From the NCBI GenBank assembly GCA_903930345.1, contig CAIYYI010000182.1:1-32360 (forward strand): a DNA stretch of 32,360 nt, read 5' to 3'. The notes under the pieces were generated by a model, which saw only the letters and a list, made by a program, of their open reading frames with translations, was not told the DNA's origin and made no database searches. Every line of letters starts with the position of its first letter. Positions within the stretch are counted from its first letter, which is position 1. Shown one piece after another: positions 16,751 to 25,255 of this stretch. A program made the position numbers and the translations under genes. The stretch comes from an uncultured Verrucomicrobiota bacterium. Lineage in GTDB: Bacteria; Verrucomicrobiota; Verrucomicrobiia; Limisphaerales; CAIYYI01.

Positions 16751-17869
16751 TCAGGGCAGCGCCCGCACCAGGGCCTCAGCCAGTTTCTGGCGATAGGCGG
16801 GGTCGCCAATGCGGCGCGCTTCGGAAGGATTGGAAAGGTACCCCCCTTCCAGCAGCAAGGCCGGCCGCTGCTGTGTAACCAGCACATCCATGAACCGCGC
16901 CCGCTTGATGCCGCGATCAACCGCCCCGGTTTGTCGCACCAGGGACCGGTGCAATTTGGCGGCATAATGCAGGTTTTGCGGGTCAAAGCGATTGCCGGGC
17001 AGCATCAGGCTGGCGTTATCCTCATATTTGCGGGTGATGGTGGAAGCGAGCCCGGCCGGAGTGAGACAGTAGGTCTCCACCCCCGACGGCTCCGGTTGCG
17101 CCACCGCATTGAAATGGAGGCTGACAAACAGGTCGGCCTGTTGAAAATCCGCCACCGCCACCCGGCCGGTCAGGGAAAGGTCACTGTCATTGGTGCGCGT
17201 CAGGACCACCTGCCAGCCATTGGCCTCCAGCAAGGGCCGGGCCCGCATGGCCCAGTCGAGGGTGAACTCTTTCTCCAGCCGGCTGTTCAGACAACTGCGG
17301 GTGCCCGGATTGCTGCCGCCGTGGCCGGGGTCCAGCACCAGCAGGCGGTTGGTGTGCAGGATCTCCGCCGGCGGCTGCAGCAGGGGCCGCAGTGTGCGGC
17401 TGGCATCCACGGGATGCACATGCAGATAACCCTGGTGCCACTGCGGAGCGCAGCCCAGGGCCACCTCCACCCCCTCATGCCGCACCACCCGCGAACCGGC
17501 GGCCAGCAACAGGTTGCCCATGGGGGAGACAATCTGCACCGCCCGAATCCCATTGTGGGTCAGCGCCACGGTGCGGCCCAGCCCGTTGGTGCGCACCCAA
17601 TTGGTCACACAGACCCATTGTGCCAGGGGATAGTAAACCGGCACCGCCACCAAGGGGGCCAACCGGGGGCCGGGCAACGCCACCGTCTGATTGGTGCCGG
17701 GGGCGGGGTGTGGGACCGGTGGCACCGGCACGACCGGAGTCACCTGGAGCGGGCTGGGTGCAGCCACTGGCGGAACCACAATCGGGGCCGCCCGCCGCGC
17801 AGTGGTGCGGCAACCGGTCCCCCACAGCAGGGAACCGATCAACATCACGGAAAACAGGATGCGCAGCAC
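16751..17869 (-). CDS. N-acetylmuramoyl-L-alanine amidase (Amidase_3), probable lipoprotein
   Basis: A 372-residue cell-wall hydrolase. The C-terminal half (about 175-372) is an Amidase_3 zinc domain: LVLDPGHGGSNPGT supplies the first His, RLEKEFTLD the Glu, FVSLHFNA the second His, and LLLEGGYLSNPSEA the catalytic Glu. It cleaves the amide bond between muramic acid and the peptide in the periplasm. With the GTG at 17869 as start, the N-terminus is a hydrophobic signal ending WGTGC with Cys20, an imperfect lipobox; a Pro/Val-rich linker follows and then a small beta region that could bind wall or regulator. The frame reaches an ATG at 17968, but those 33 residues look non-coding. The upstream position, 19 bases before the epimerase, suggests a two-gene envelope operon. 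Confidence 0.85.
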   Translation of the reverse strand: MLRILFSVMLIGSLLWGTGCRTTARRAAPIVVPPVAAPSPLQVTPVVPVPPVPHPAPGTNQTVALPGPRLAPLVAVPVYYPLAQWVCVTNWVRTNGLGRTVALTHNGIRAVQIVSPMGNLLLAAGSRVVRHEGVEVALGCAPQWHQGYLHVHPVDASRTLRPLLQPPAEILHTNRLLVLDPGHGGSNPGTRSCLNSRLEKEFTLDWAMRARPLLEANGWQVVLTRTNDSDLSLTGRVAVADFQQADLFVSLHFNAVAQPEPSGVETYCLTPAGLASTITRKYEDNASLMLPGNRFDPQNLHYAAKLHRSLVRQTGAVDRGIKRARFMDVLVTQQRPALLLEGGYLSNPSEARRIGDPAYRQKLAEALVRALP

Positions 17870-18119
17870 GGGGGCATTGTCAGAAAATCCGTGGTGAAAA
17901 CAAGTGCGAAAGGGGCAAGTGTTTGAGCATCCATCGGCCAGGGCGGGGTGGCGCAAAGCGGATTTCAAAACGCCCCGTTACGCAACAGCTCCGTTACGTG
18001 GTCCTGATTTTACCGGCGCGATGCCCGGATGCGGGCTTGCCCGGGGGCGGGCGACAGCCCATATTAGCCCCGCACGGCGGAAGGTTCATCCGAGGGGCCT
18101 CAGCCGGGTTGCAACAAAA

Positions 18120-18677
18120 GTGAAAATCGTCATCGCCATCACGGGTGCCAGTGGTGCCCTGTACGCCCAGCGGCTGCTGGACCGGTTGGATCCGGCCGCC
18201 CATGACGTGCATGTGGTCATGAGCCAGTACGCGCAGCAGGTGATGGGGGAGGAAATGCCGGAAGGGCTGCAATTCAAACCGGGCGTCACCCGGCACAATG
18301 TGAAGAGCATGAACGCCCCCTTCGCCAGCGGCTCCAATCCGGCGGATGTCATGGTCATCATCCCCTGCACTATGGGCACTCTGGGCCGCATCGCCCACGG
18401 GTGCAGCAGCGATTTGTTGCTGCGGGCGGCGGACGTCATGCTCAAGGAGCGCAAGAAGCTGATCCTGGTGCCGAGGGAAACCCCGCTCAGCCTCGTGCAT
18501 GTGCGCAATTTCGAATTGCTGCTGCTGGCAGGCGCCATCCTGCTGCCGGCCAACCCCTCCTTTTACACCCGGCCCCAGACGGTGATCGAGGTGGTGGATA
18601 CCGTGGTGGCGCGGGTGCTGGATCAGATGGGCATCACCAACACCGCCGCCCCGCGCTGGCGGGAGGAGCCGGAATAG
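18120..18677 (+). CDS. ubiX: Flavin prenyltransferase UbiX
   Basis: A 185-residue protein of normal UbiX length. The FMN-binding start is IAITGASGALYAQRLLD, followed by the core PCTMGTLGRIAHGCSSDLLLRAADVMLKE and RKKLILVPRETPLSLVHVRNFELL, with the C-terminal NPSFYTRPQTVIEVVDTVVARVLDQ. UbiX joins a dimethylallyl group to FMN to make prenylated FMN, the cofactor of UbiD decarboxylases; no ubiD lies in this window. The start is the GTG at 18120, which begins the first beta strand, since no in-frame ATG is close by. The UbiA-family gene follows after ten bases, which points to a joint role in quinone synthesis. Confidence 0.92.
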   Translation: MKIVIAITGASGALYAQRLLDRLDPAAHDVHVVMSQYAQQVMGEEMPEGLQFKPGVTRHNVKSMNAPFASGSNPADVMVIIPCTMGTLGRIAHGCSSDLLLRAADVMLKERKKLILVPRETPLSLVHVRNFELLLLAGAILLPANPSFYTRPQTVIEVVDTVVARVLDQMGITNTAAPRWREEPE

Positions 18678-18687
18678 GTTTGTTCGC

Positions 18688-19644
18688 ATGCGCAAATGGT
18701 TCCAACAACTCCGTTCCTGGCTGGAATTCGTCAAATTCTCGCACACCCTCTTCGCGCTGCCGTTTGCCCTGGCGGCCATGGCGGTGGCCGCGCGGGAGAA
18801 CCAGGGCTGGCCGGGCGCCAGAAAATTCGGGCTGATCCTGCTGGCGATGATCTGTGCGCGCACCTGCGCCATGAGCTTCAACCGGATTGCGGACCGGCAT
18901 TATGACGCGCTGAATCCGCGCACCGCCAAACGACATCTGCCCGCCGGGGCGGTTTCCGTGGCCAGCGCCTGGACGCTCTGTCTGGGCAGCGGCCTGGGGT
19001 TGATCGCGGCCAGTTGGTTCATCAATCCGCTCTGTTTCTACCTCTCGCCGGTGGCGCTGGGAGTGATTTGTTTCTATTCCCTCACCAAGCGGTTTTCAAA
19101 TTACACGCACGTTTATCTGGGGGTGGCCCTGGCGCTGGCCCCCGTGGGGGCCTGGCTGGCAGTCCGGGGCACGGTGGTCTCGCCCCGCGAAATCGTCGCC
19201 ATGAGCCTGCTGGCGGTGGCGGTCATTTTATGGCTGGTGGGGTTTGATATCATCTATGCCCTGCAGGATTACGAGTTTGACCGCCAGCAGGGCCTGCATT
19301 CGCTGGTCGTCGCCTGGGGACCCAAAAACGCGATGGTCGCCGCGTTCCTGGCCCATTTGCTCATGCTCCTGTTCCTGGCGCTGTTCGGGGTCGCCTGCGG
19401 TTTTCGCCTGGCGTATGGGGGTGGGTTTCTGCTCATCCTGGTTTGCCTGATCTTTGAACACTGGCTGGCCCGGCGACGCAGTGTGAACTGGATCAACAAC
19501 GCCTTTTTTCGCCTGAACGCACTGGTCAGCCTGATCTTTCTGGTGGTGGTCCTGGCGGAGGTGGTTTTCCAAGGCGGCTTCCGTCTCCGGGGGAAAAAGT
19601 CCCCGCCGCCCCCGGCCAGGCTATCTTTCTCCATAGGCAAGTAG
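18688..19644 (+). CDS. UbiA-family polyprenyltransferase (4-hydroxybenzoate or MqnP type)
   Basis: A 318-residue membrane enzyme with eight or nine helices. The two Asp-rich motifs that bind the prenyl diphosphate through magnesium are visible: NRIADRHYDALNPRTAKRHL near residues 65-84 and YALQDYEFDRQQG near 190-202. Such enzymes attach an isoprenoid chain to an aromatic acid in menaquinone or ubiquinone synthesis. UbiX/UbiA pairs without other ubi genes are common where the futalosine menaquinone route (MqnP) is used, so that assignment is reasonable but inferred. A hydrophilic Pro/Lys tail (KKSPPPPARLS) ends the protein. It starts ten bases after ubiX and is probably co-transcribed. Confidence 0.88.
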   Translation: MRKWFQQLRSWLEFVKFSHTLFALPFALAAMAVAARENQGWPGARKFGLILLAMICARTCAMSFNRIADRHYDALNPRTAKRHLPAGAVSVASAWTLCLGSGLGLIAASWFINPLCFYLSPVALGVICFYSLTKRFSNYTHVYLGVALALAPVGAWLAVRGTVVSPREIVAMSLLAVAVILWLVGFDIIYALQDYEFDRQQGLHSLVVAWGPKNAMVAAFLAHLLMLLFLALFGVACGFRLAYGGGFLLILVCLIFEHWLARRRSVNWINNAFFRLNALVSLIFLVVVLAEVVFQGGFRLRGKKSPPPPARLSFSIGK

Positions 19645-19724
19645 CTTTTGGAAAGCCACTTGCGTCATTAATCCAAATCGATTCTCGCCTTTGAACGTTC
19701 CCTCCGCTAGGCTGGCCCAACCAT

Positions 19725-19748
19725 GGGGACGTGCTGCGGCGCGTCCCC
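19725..19748 (+). promoter_or_regulatory. Stable hairpin in the alaS leader
   Basis: A 10-bp stem including one G-U pair (19725-19734 with 19739-19748) closed by a UGCG tetraloop, which fits the stable UNCG class. It lies 78 bases upstream of alaS and has no T-run, so it is not a simple terminator. A leader control element, or a weak terminator for the UbiA-family gene, is possible. Confidence 0.5.
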
Positions 19749-19826
19749 GCAACTTTAAGCGGCCAAAAACGGTCGCCGAAACAGTGTTAACCCCTCCCTC
19801 AATCAGGGAACGAGGTATTTTGATTT

Positions 19827-22511
19827 ATGACGAGCGCTGAAATCCGCCAATCGTTTCTCGACTTCTTCAAGTCGAAGCAGCACACCATTGTCTCCTCTTC
19901 GAGTCTGATGCCGGACTCCCCGAACCTGCTGTTCACCAACGCGGGCATGAACCAGTTCGTGCCCATTTTCCTCGGGCAGATGAAATGCCCGTACACCCCG
20001 GGGCGGGCGGCGGACACCCAGAAATGCATCCGCGCGGGCGGCAAGCACAACGACTTGGAAGATGTGGGGATGGACACCTACCACCACACTTTCTTCGAGA
20101 TGCTGGGGAACTGGAGCTTTGGCGACTATTTCAAGCAGGAGGCCATTGAGTGGGCGTGGGAACTGGTGACCGAAGTGTGGAAGTTCCCCAAGAACCGCCT
20201 CTACGCCACCGTCTATAAACCCGGCCCGCAAGACCCGGCCGAGTTTGATCAGGCGGCCTACGACCACTGGTCGCGCCTATTCACCGCCGCCGGCCTGGAT
20301 CCCAATATCCATATCTGCCACGGGAACAAGAAGGACAATTTCTGGATGATGGGCGACACCGGCCCCTGCGGCCCCTGCTCCGAGCTGCACGTGGACCTCA
20401 CCCCGAACGGCGACACCCTGGGGAAATTGGTCAACCAGGGTTCCCCAAAGTGCATCGAGATTTGGAACCTGGTCTTCATGCAGTTCAACGCCAACGCGGA
20501 TGGCACCTTCGTGCCCCTGCCCGCGCAGAGCGTGGATACCGGCATGGGCTTCGAACGGGTGACCAGCATCATGCAATGCACCCGGGGCTTTCAGCAGTTC
20601 GACGGGATCATCTCCAATTACGAGACCGACATTTTCCGGCCGATTTTCGACCGCCTGGGCCAGATGAGCGGCAAACAGTACGGCTCCACCCTGCCCCCCC
20701 TGGGCAGCTCCGGCGACACGCCACAGGAAAAGGAGGACATCGCCTTCCGTGTCATCGCCGACCACATCCGCACCCTGAGCTTCGCCATCGCGGATGGCAT
20801 CCAGCCCGGCAACACGGACCGCAACTACGTGCTGCGGCGCATTCTGCGGCGGGCCGTGCGGTACGGGCGCACGCTGGGCTTCCACCAGCCGTTTTTCTAC
20901 AAGCTGGTGGACGTGCTGGCGGAAACCATGGGCGACGTCTTCCCCGAAATCCGCGCCAAGCAGAAGCACGTGCAAGAGGTCATCCGCGTGGAGGAGGAGG
21001 CCTTCAACAAGACGCTGGACCGGGGAATTGAGCTTTTCACCGGGGAGATCGCCACCCTGCCGGTCGGCGGCCAATTGCCCGGGGCCTTTGCCTTCAAGCT
21101 GTACGACACCTATGGCTTCCCCCTGGATCTGACGGAACTGATGGCGCGCGAACGGGGCCTGAGCGTGGATGCGGCCGGCTTCAACACCCTCATGGAGGCG
21201 CAGCGGGATCGCGCCCGCAAGGCACAGAAGAAGACCGTCATCGAACTCTCCCAGGTGGAGACCACAGAACCCACCCGCTTTGTCGGCTATGATCAACCGG
21301 CCACGGAATCCAAGGTGCTGGAAGTAGTTGTGCTCAAGGACAAAACCGCCGTCATCCTGGACGCCTCCGCCTGCTACGCCGAGATGGGCGGCCAGGTGGG
21401 CGACACCGGTGAGATCACTGCGGGCGGGCGCCTGTGGCCGGTGCTTAGCACCCAGAAGAGCGGCAACACCTGGCTGCATTTCATTCCGGGCGACGAGGCC
21501 CCGATCACCGGTGAGACGGTGACCATCACCGTCAACACGGCCCGCCGCGCGGCCATCCAGCGGCACCACACCGTCACCCACCTGCTCCACTGGGCGCTGC
21601 ACGAAGTCGTCAGCCACGAAGCCACCCAGAAAGGCTCGTTTGTGGGGCCGGACAAACTGACCTTTGACTTCAACAGCGCGCCGCTGACGTCGTCGCAGAT
21701 CAGCGACATTGAGCGGCTGGTCAACGAACGCATCGTGGAAAACGCCGGGGTGTCCTGGAGCGAGCTGCCCCATGCCCAGGTGAAAGAGCGCAAGAATGTG
21801 ATGCAGTTCTTCGGCGACAAGTACGGGGACACCGTGCGCGTGGTGCAGATCGGCGGCCAGGCGCACGCCCTGGACGGCTACTCCATGGAACTGTGCGGCG
21901 GCACGCATACCCGCGCCACCGGCGAGATCGGCCTGTTCCGCATCGTGGCGGAAGCGGCCATCGCCGCCGGGGTGCGCCGTATCGAGGCGGTGGCCGGACT
22001 GGAAGCCTACCGCAAATCCGTGGAGGAAACCCTGCTCATCAAGGCCCTGGCCGGGCGGGTCAATTCCCCCATTGCGGAGCTGGACAAAAAGGTGGAGAGC
22101 CTGCTGGCCCAGCAGCGGGAGCTGGAGCGCCAGATCCGGGCAGCGGCCCAAAAGCAGGCGGCGGAAACCGCGCGCAGCCTGCCCGCCAAAGCCCGCACCC
22201 TCAACGGCATTCCGGCCATCATTGAAAACCTGGGCTCCCTGGACGGGGACACCCTGCAGGCGATCATCAACGATCTGAAAGGCCAGTTCAAGGGCGTGAT
22301 CGTGCTGGGCGGCTCCGCCGGTGGCAGCGTGGCGCTGGTGGCGTCGGTGACGCCGGAATACACCTCCCGCGTGCAGGCCGGCAAGATCATCCAGCAAATC
22401 ACCCCCATCGTGGGCGGCAAAGGTGGGGGCAAGCCCGACAATGCCCGGGGCGGCGGCAAGGATCCCGCCAAACTCGAGGAAGCCCTGCAGAAAGCGGCCT
22501 CCCTGCTGTAA
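19827..22511 (+). CDS. alaS: Alanyl-tRNA synthetase
   Basis: An 894-residue class II synthetase of full length. The catalytic domain opens with the family signature SAEIRQSFLDFFKSKQHTIV and contains LFTNAGMNQFVPIFLGQ, GDTGPCGPCSE and FMQFNAN. The editing domain has the zinc pattern HxxxH (H581, H585 in HHTVTHLLH) and CxxxH (C690, H694 in CGGTHT). The C-terminal DHHA1-type domain ends with GGSAGGSVALVASV and the glycine-rich GGKGGGKPDNARGGGKD, which aids tRNA binding. It charges tRNA-Ala and removes mischarged Ser or Gly. The ATG at 19827 agrees with the conserved N-terminus. A stable hairpin precedes the gene. Confidence 0.98.
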   Translation: MTSAEIRQSFLDFFKSKQHTIVSSSSLMPDSPNLLFTNAGMNQFVPIFLGQMKCPYTPGRAADTQKCIRAGGKHNDLEDVGMDTYHHTFFEMLGNWSFGDYFKQEAIEWAWELVTEVWKFPKNRLYATVYKPGPQDPAEFDQAAYDHWSRLFTAAGLDPNIHICHGNKKDNFWMMGDTGPCGPCSELHVDLTPNGDTLGKLVNQGSPKCIEIWNLVFMQFNANADGTFVPLPAQSVDTGMGFERVTSIMQCTRGFQQFDGIISNYETDIFRPIFDRLGQMSGKQYGSTLPPLGSSGDTPQEKEDIAFRVIADHIRTLSFAIADGIQPGNTDRNYVLRRILRRAVRYGRTLGFHQPFFYKLVDVLAETMGDVFPEIRAKQKHVQEVIRVEEEAFNKTLDRGIELFTGEIATLPVGGQLPGAFAFKLYDTYGFPLDLTELMARERGLSVDAAGFNTLMEAQRDRARKAQKKTVIELSQVETTEPTRFVGYDQPATESKVLEVVVLKDKTAVILDASACYAEMGGQVGDTGEITAGGRLWPVLSTQKSGNTWLHFIPGDEAPITGETVTITVNTARRAAIQRHHTVTHLLHWALHEVVSHEATQKGSFVGPDKLTFDFNSAPLTSSQISDIERLVNERIVENAGVSWSELPHAQVKERKNVMQFFGDKYGDTVRVVQIGGQAHALDGYSMELCGGTHTRATGEIGLFRIVAEAAIAAGVRRIEAVAGLEAYRKSVEETLLIKALAGRVNSPIAELDKKVESLLAQQRELERQIRAAAQKQAAETARSLPAKARTLNGIPAIIENLGSLDGDTLQAIINDLKGQFKGVIVLGGSAGGSVALVASVTPEYTSRVQAGKIIQQITPIVGGKGGGKPDNARGGGKDPAKLEEALQKAASLL

Positions 22512-22591
22512 AACCATTTGAATGGGCGGAACGGACTTTCAGGGTTCCTCTTGAAACCCCGTCCGCCCTTTCCCTTTAACCGCCCCAGCCT

Positions 22592-23152
22592 ATGTCGGAA
22601 CCCACGAAAGCCCCAGCCAAGCCGAAAGCCGTTCGGAAGCGCAAGCGCACCTCGAACCCGCCCATCAACATCCGGGAGATGGAACTGCGCGACATCCCGG
22701 CGGTGTTCGCCCTGGGCCAGCGGCTGTTCACCGCCGAAAAATGGCCCACCCTCTACCGCTCGTGGGATGAGCACGAACTGCTGCAACTGTTCGGCACGGA
22801 TGAGGAAACCTGCCTGGTGGCGGAAAGCGAAGGCCTGGTGGCCGGCTTTGCCCTGGGCCGCATGATGGACAAGCCCCGCAGCGCCTGGCGCTATGGCTGG
22901 CTGCTCTGGCTGGGGGTGGACCCCACCTTCAAGCGCCGCGGTATCGCCAGCCGCCTGATCAAACAGATCACCGAACGATTCATCGACCGGGAGGCCCGCA
23001 TCATGCTGGTGGACACCGACGAGGACAACGAGGAGGCGCTGGCGTTTTTTCGCCGGCACGGCTTCGGCCAGGAGCTGCGCCATGTGTACCTGTCTGAAAA
23101 CCTGGAGGACCATCCTTATTACCGGGAGAAGAAAGCCGAAGCCAAGGGCTGA
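22592..23152 (+). CDS. GNAT family N-acetyltransferase
   Basis: A 186-residue protein. After a basic, Pro/Ala/Lys-rich N-tail (about 1-25) the GNAT fold begins with NIREMELRDIPAVFALGQ. The acetyl-CoA motif A is clear at LGVDPTFKRRGIASRLI (the pattern V..x..R/Q-x-x-G-x-A/G), and motif B follows as EEALAFFRRHGFGQELRHVYLS. It should transfer an acyl group to an amine; substrate and target are not readable, though the layout resembles RimI-like protein N-acetyltransferases. It lies 80 bases after alaS on the same strand and is probably transcribed with it or separately. Confidence 0.85.
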   Translation: MSEPTKAPAKPKAVRKRKRTSNPPINIREMELRDIPAVFALGQRLFTAEKWPTLYRSWDEHELLQLFGTDEETCLVAESEGLVAGFALGRMMDKPRSAWRYGWLLWLGVDPTFKRRGIASRLIKQITERFIDREARIMLVDTDEDNEEALAFFRRHGFGQELRHVYLSENLEDHPYYREKKAEAKG

Positions 23153-23192
23153 GACCGGACCGCCGAAAGCCACTACTCCAAACCATTATTAT

Positions 23193-23220
23193 TTGCGTTA
23201 CAACCGGCATCTGCTATATT
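23193..23220 (+). promoter_or_regulatory. Extended -10 promoter candidate for the small exported protein
   Basis: TTGCGT (23193-23198) and TATATT (23215-23220) are 16 bases apart, and TGC directly before the -10 makes it an extended -10 type. The predicted start near 23227 lies only a few bases before the ATG at 23230, so the messenger may be nearly leaderless. Confidence 0.45.
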
Positions 23221-23229
23221 GCGCGCACC

Positions 23230-23421
23230 ATGAAAAAGATCATCTTGGCAGTATTACTGGCGGCCTTCGCGGTCGCTCCCCTGGCCCGCGCGGAAGCGGG
23301 CAAAACCTGTCCCGACAAGGACAAAACCACGTGCCCCGAAAAGGGCGGTGATAAGGGCACCTGCCCGAAATCCGGCGGGGAAAAGGGTACCTGTCCGAAA
23401 TCAGGCGACAAAAAAGCCTGA
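23230..23421 (+). CDS. Small exported Cys-Pro repeat protein
   Basis: A 63-residue protein. The first 22 residues are a good signal peptide (MKKIILAVLLAAFAVAPLARA), leaving a mature chain of about 42 residues that is nearly all Lys, Gly, Asp, Thr, Cys and Pro. The chain has four TCP motifs (TCPDK, TCPEKGGDKG, TCPKSGGEKG, TCPKSGDKK), the last three spaced ten to twelve residues apart. Four cysteines in a flexible basic chain suggest metal binding, disulfide crosslinking or anchoring to polyanions; none is shown. I do not recognise the family. A strong terminator follows and a promoter lies directly upstream, so this is an independent gene. Confidence 0.75.
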   Translation: MKKIILAVLLAAFAVAPLARAEAGKTCPDKDKTTCPEKGGDKGTCPKSGGEKGTCPKSGDKKA

Positions 23422-23457
23422 TCCACAGACCGTTCGACCACCGTCGACAAACAGCCC

Positions 23458-23493
23458 GCCTCCGGTCATCCACCGGAGGCTTTTTATTTTTTT
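23458..23493 (+). terminator. Intrinsic terminator
   Basis: A perfect 9-bp stem (23458-23466 with 23472-23480) and five-base loop, followed by TTTTTATTTTTTT. It ends the small exported protein gene 37 bases after its stop and separates it from ribBA. Confidence 0.92.
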
Positions 23494-23539
23494 GGCATGC
23501 GGCCGAATTCCGGCTAAGCTGGTGGCCGGGCATTGACAA

Positions 23540-24754
23540 ATGAAAACACGCTCCAAGAAAGCCGAGTTCGATTCGATTGAATCCGCCATCGCGGATCTGC
23601 GCCAGGGACGCATGATCATTGTGGTGGACGACGCCGACCGGGAAAACGAGGGCGACCTCATCATGGCGGCGGAACACGCCACCCCGGCCGCCATCAACTT
23701 CATGGCCAAGCATGGGCGCGGCCTGATCTGCGTGCCCACGACCCATGAACGGCTGAAGCAACTGGGGGTGGAGCAGATGGTGGTGCAGAACCGCGACACC
23801 TTCAAAACCGATTTCCAGGTGAGCGTGGATGCCGCCCGCCACATCACCACCGGCATCAGCGCGGCGGACCGGGCCAAAACCATCCGGGTGATGGCCGATC
23901 CCACCGCCGTGCCGGCCGATCTGGTGCAACCGGGGCATGTCTTCCCCCTGCGCGCCAAACCCGGCGGCGTGCTGCAACGCGCCGGCCACACCGAGGCGGC
24001 GGTGGACCTGGCCCATCTGGCCGGCTGCCGCCCCATCGGCGTGATCTGCGAGATCATGAACGATGACGGCAGCATGGCCCGCCTGCCGGAGCTGAAACGC
24101 TTTGCCCACCGCCACAAGCTGAAGCTCTGCACGATCGAGGAGCTGATCAAACACCGGCGCACACGCGAGAAACTGGTGGAGCGGGTGGAGGTGATCCAGA
24201 TGCCCACGGACTACGGCGACTTTGAGCTTTACCTGTACCGGTCCAGACTGGATGACGCCAACCATCTGGCCCTGGTCAAAGGCGATGTCACCCAACGCAA
24301 GCCGGTGCTGGTGCGCGTCCACAGCGAGTGCCTGACCGGGGATGTCTTCGGCTCGCGCCGGTGCGATTGCGGACCGCAGTTGCACCAGGCCATGAAGCAG
24401 ATCTCCGACGCCGGCTGCGGGGTGATCGTGTACATGCGCCAGGAGGGCCGCGGCATCGGCCTGGGCCCGAAAATCCAGGCGTACAAGCTCCAGGAAAACG
24501 GCTACGACACCGTGGAGGCCAACCTGAAACTGGGTTTCCCAATGGATTTGCGGGAGTACGGCCTGGGGGCACAGATTCTCTGCGATCTGGGCCTCAAATC
24601 CATCCGCCTGCTGACCAACAACCCGAAAAAACTCGTCGGTCTGGAGGGCTACGGCCTGGAGGTGGTCGAGCAGGTGCCCATCCGGGTGAAACCCAACCCG
24701 CACAACGAACGTTACCTGCAAACCAAACGTGAAAAACTGGGGCATCTGATCTGA
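23540..24754 (+). CDS. ribBA: Bifunctional DHBP synthase / GTP cyclohydrolase II
   Basis: A 404-residue fusion enzyme of riboflavin synthesis. The N-terminal half (about 8-205) is 3,4-dihydroxy-2-butanone 4-phosphate synthase, with the acidic metal site DADRENEGD at 31-39 and later [13 protein letters not shown]. The C-terminal half (about 208-404) is GTP cyclohydrolase II, with zinc ligands C264, C275 and C277 in [17 protein letters not shown] and the motifs [20 protein letters not shown] and LLTNNPKK. Both active sites look intact. The two products feed the riboflavin pathway, and RibH, which uses the first, is encoded 24 bases downstream. No FMN riboswitch is apparent in the short upstream region. 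The ATG at 23540 gives the normal length. Confidence 0.97.
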   Translation: MKTRSKKAEFDSIESAIADLRQGRMIIVVDDADRENEGDLIMAAEHATPAAINFMAKHGRGLICVPTTHERLKQLGVEQMVVQNRDTFKTDFQVSVDAARHITTGISAADRAKTIRVMADPTAVPADLVQPGHVFPLRAKPGGVLQRAGHTEAAVDLAHLAGCRPIGVICEIMNDDGSMARLPELKRFAHRHKLKLCTIEELIKHRRTREKLVERVEVIQMPTDYGDFELYLYRSRLDDANHLALVKGDVTQRKPVLVRVHSECLTGDVFGSRRCDCGPQLHQAMKQISDAGCGVIVYMRQEGRGIGLGPKIQAYKLQENGYDTVEANLKLGFPMDLREYGLGAQILCDLGLKSIRLLTNNPKKLVGLEGYGLEVVEQVPIRVKPNPHNERYLQTKREKLGHLI

Positions 24755-24778
24755 CCCCGCATCCCAACCCGCCGCGCC

Positions 24779-25255
24779 ATGCTGAAAAAAATCCAACCGC
24801 AAAAAATCACCGCCCAAGGCGGCCGCTTCGCCATTGTCGCCTCCGAATACAACCGTGAGTATGTGGACAGCATGCTCAAGGCGGCGGTCAAAACCCTGAA
24901 GGCCGCCGGTGCGGAGGAGATCAGAACCGTGCGGGTGCCGGGGGCCTATGAGATACCGGTGGTGGCCGGGCAGTTGGCCCGGGCCTCCCTGCCCCCCCTC
25001 TCAGCCATCCTCTGCCTGGGAGTCATTCTGCGCGGTGAAACCACCCACGCCCAGTTCATCGGGGAGGCCGTCACAAACGCCCTCATGCGCATCCAGGTCA
25101 AATGGGAGGTGCCGGTCATCCACGAGGTGCTCCTGCTGGAAAGCCACGAGCAGGCCCGCAAACGCTGCCTGAGCCGGGATCACAACCGCGGGATGGAGGC
25201 CGCGCAAACCGCGCTGAGGATGGCGGCCATCATGCGCGACCTGTTGGTCGATTAA
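24779..25255 (+). CDS. ribH: 6,7-dimethyl-8-ribityllumazine synthase
   Basis: A 158-residue enzyme that condenses dihydroxybutanone phosphate with the ribityl-pyrimidine to give lumazine, the direct riboflavin precursor. Family motifs are IVASEYNREYVDSML, VRVPGAYEIPVVAGQLA, LGVILRGETTHAQFIGEAVTNAL with the catalytic His, and a C-terminal HNRGMEAAQTALRMA. The central segment VPVIHEVLLLESHEQARKRC departs from the common GVLTT sequence but keeps the fold. It lies 24 bases after ribBA and is probably co-transcribed. Its stop overlaps the stop of the converging PilB-type gene within TTAA. Confidence 0.95.
   Translation: MLKKIQPQKITAQGGRFAIVASEYNREYVDSMLKAAVKTLKAAGAEEIRTVRVPGAYEIPVVAGQLARASLPPLSAILCLGVILRGETTHAQFIGEAVTNALMRIQVKWEVPVIHEVLLLESHEQARKRCLSRDHNRGMEAAQTALRMAAIMRDLLVD

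Noticed and set aside
19637..19663. Terminator after the UbiA-family gene
   Set aside because: A hairpin with one mismatch overlaps the stop codon, but no T-run follows; it is not called as a terminator.
20277..22517. A 746-codon minus-strand frame over alaS
   Set aside because: alaS is unmistakable on the plus strand with complete motifs; the opposite frame is a composition shadow.
23422..23539. FMN riboswitch before ribBA
   Set aside because: The gap is mainly the terminator of the previous gene and is too short for an RFN element; none of its conserved blocks are visible.
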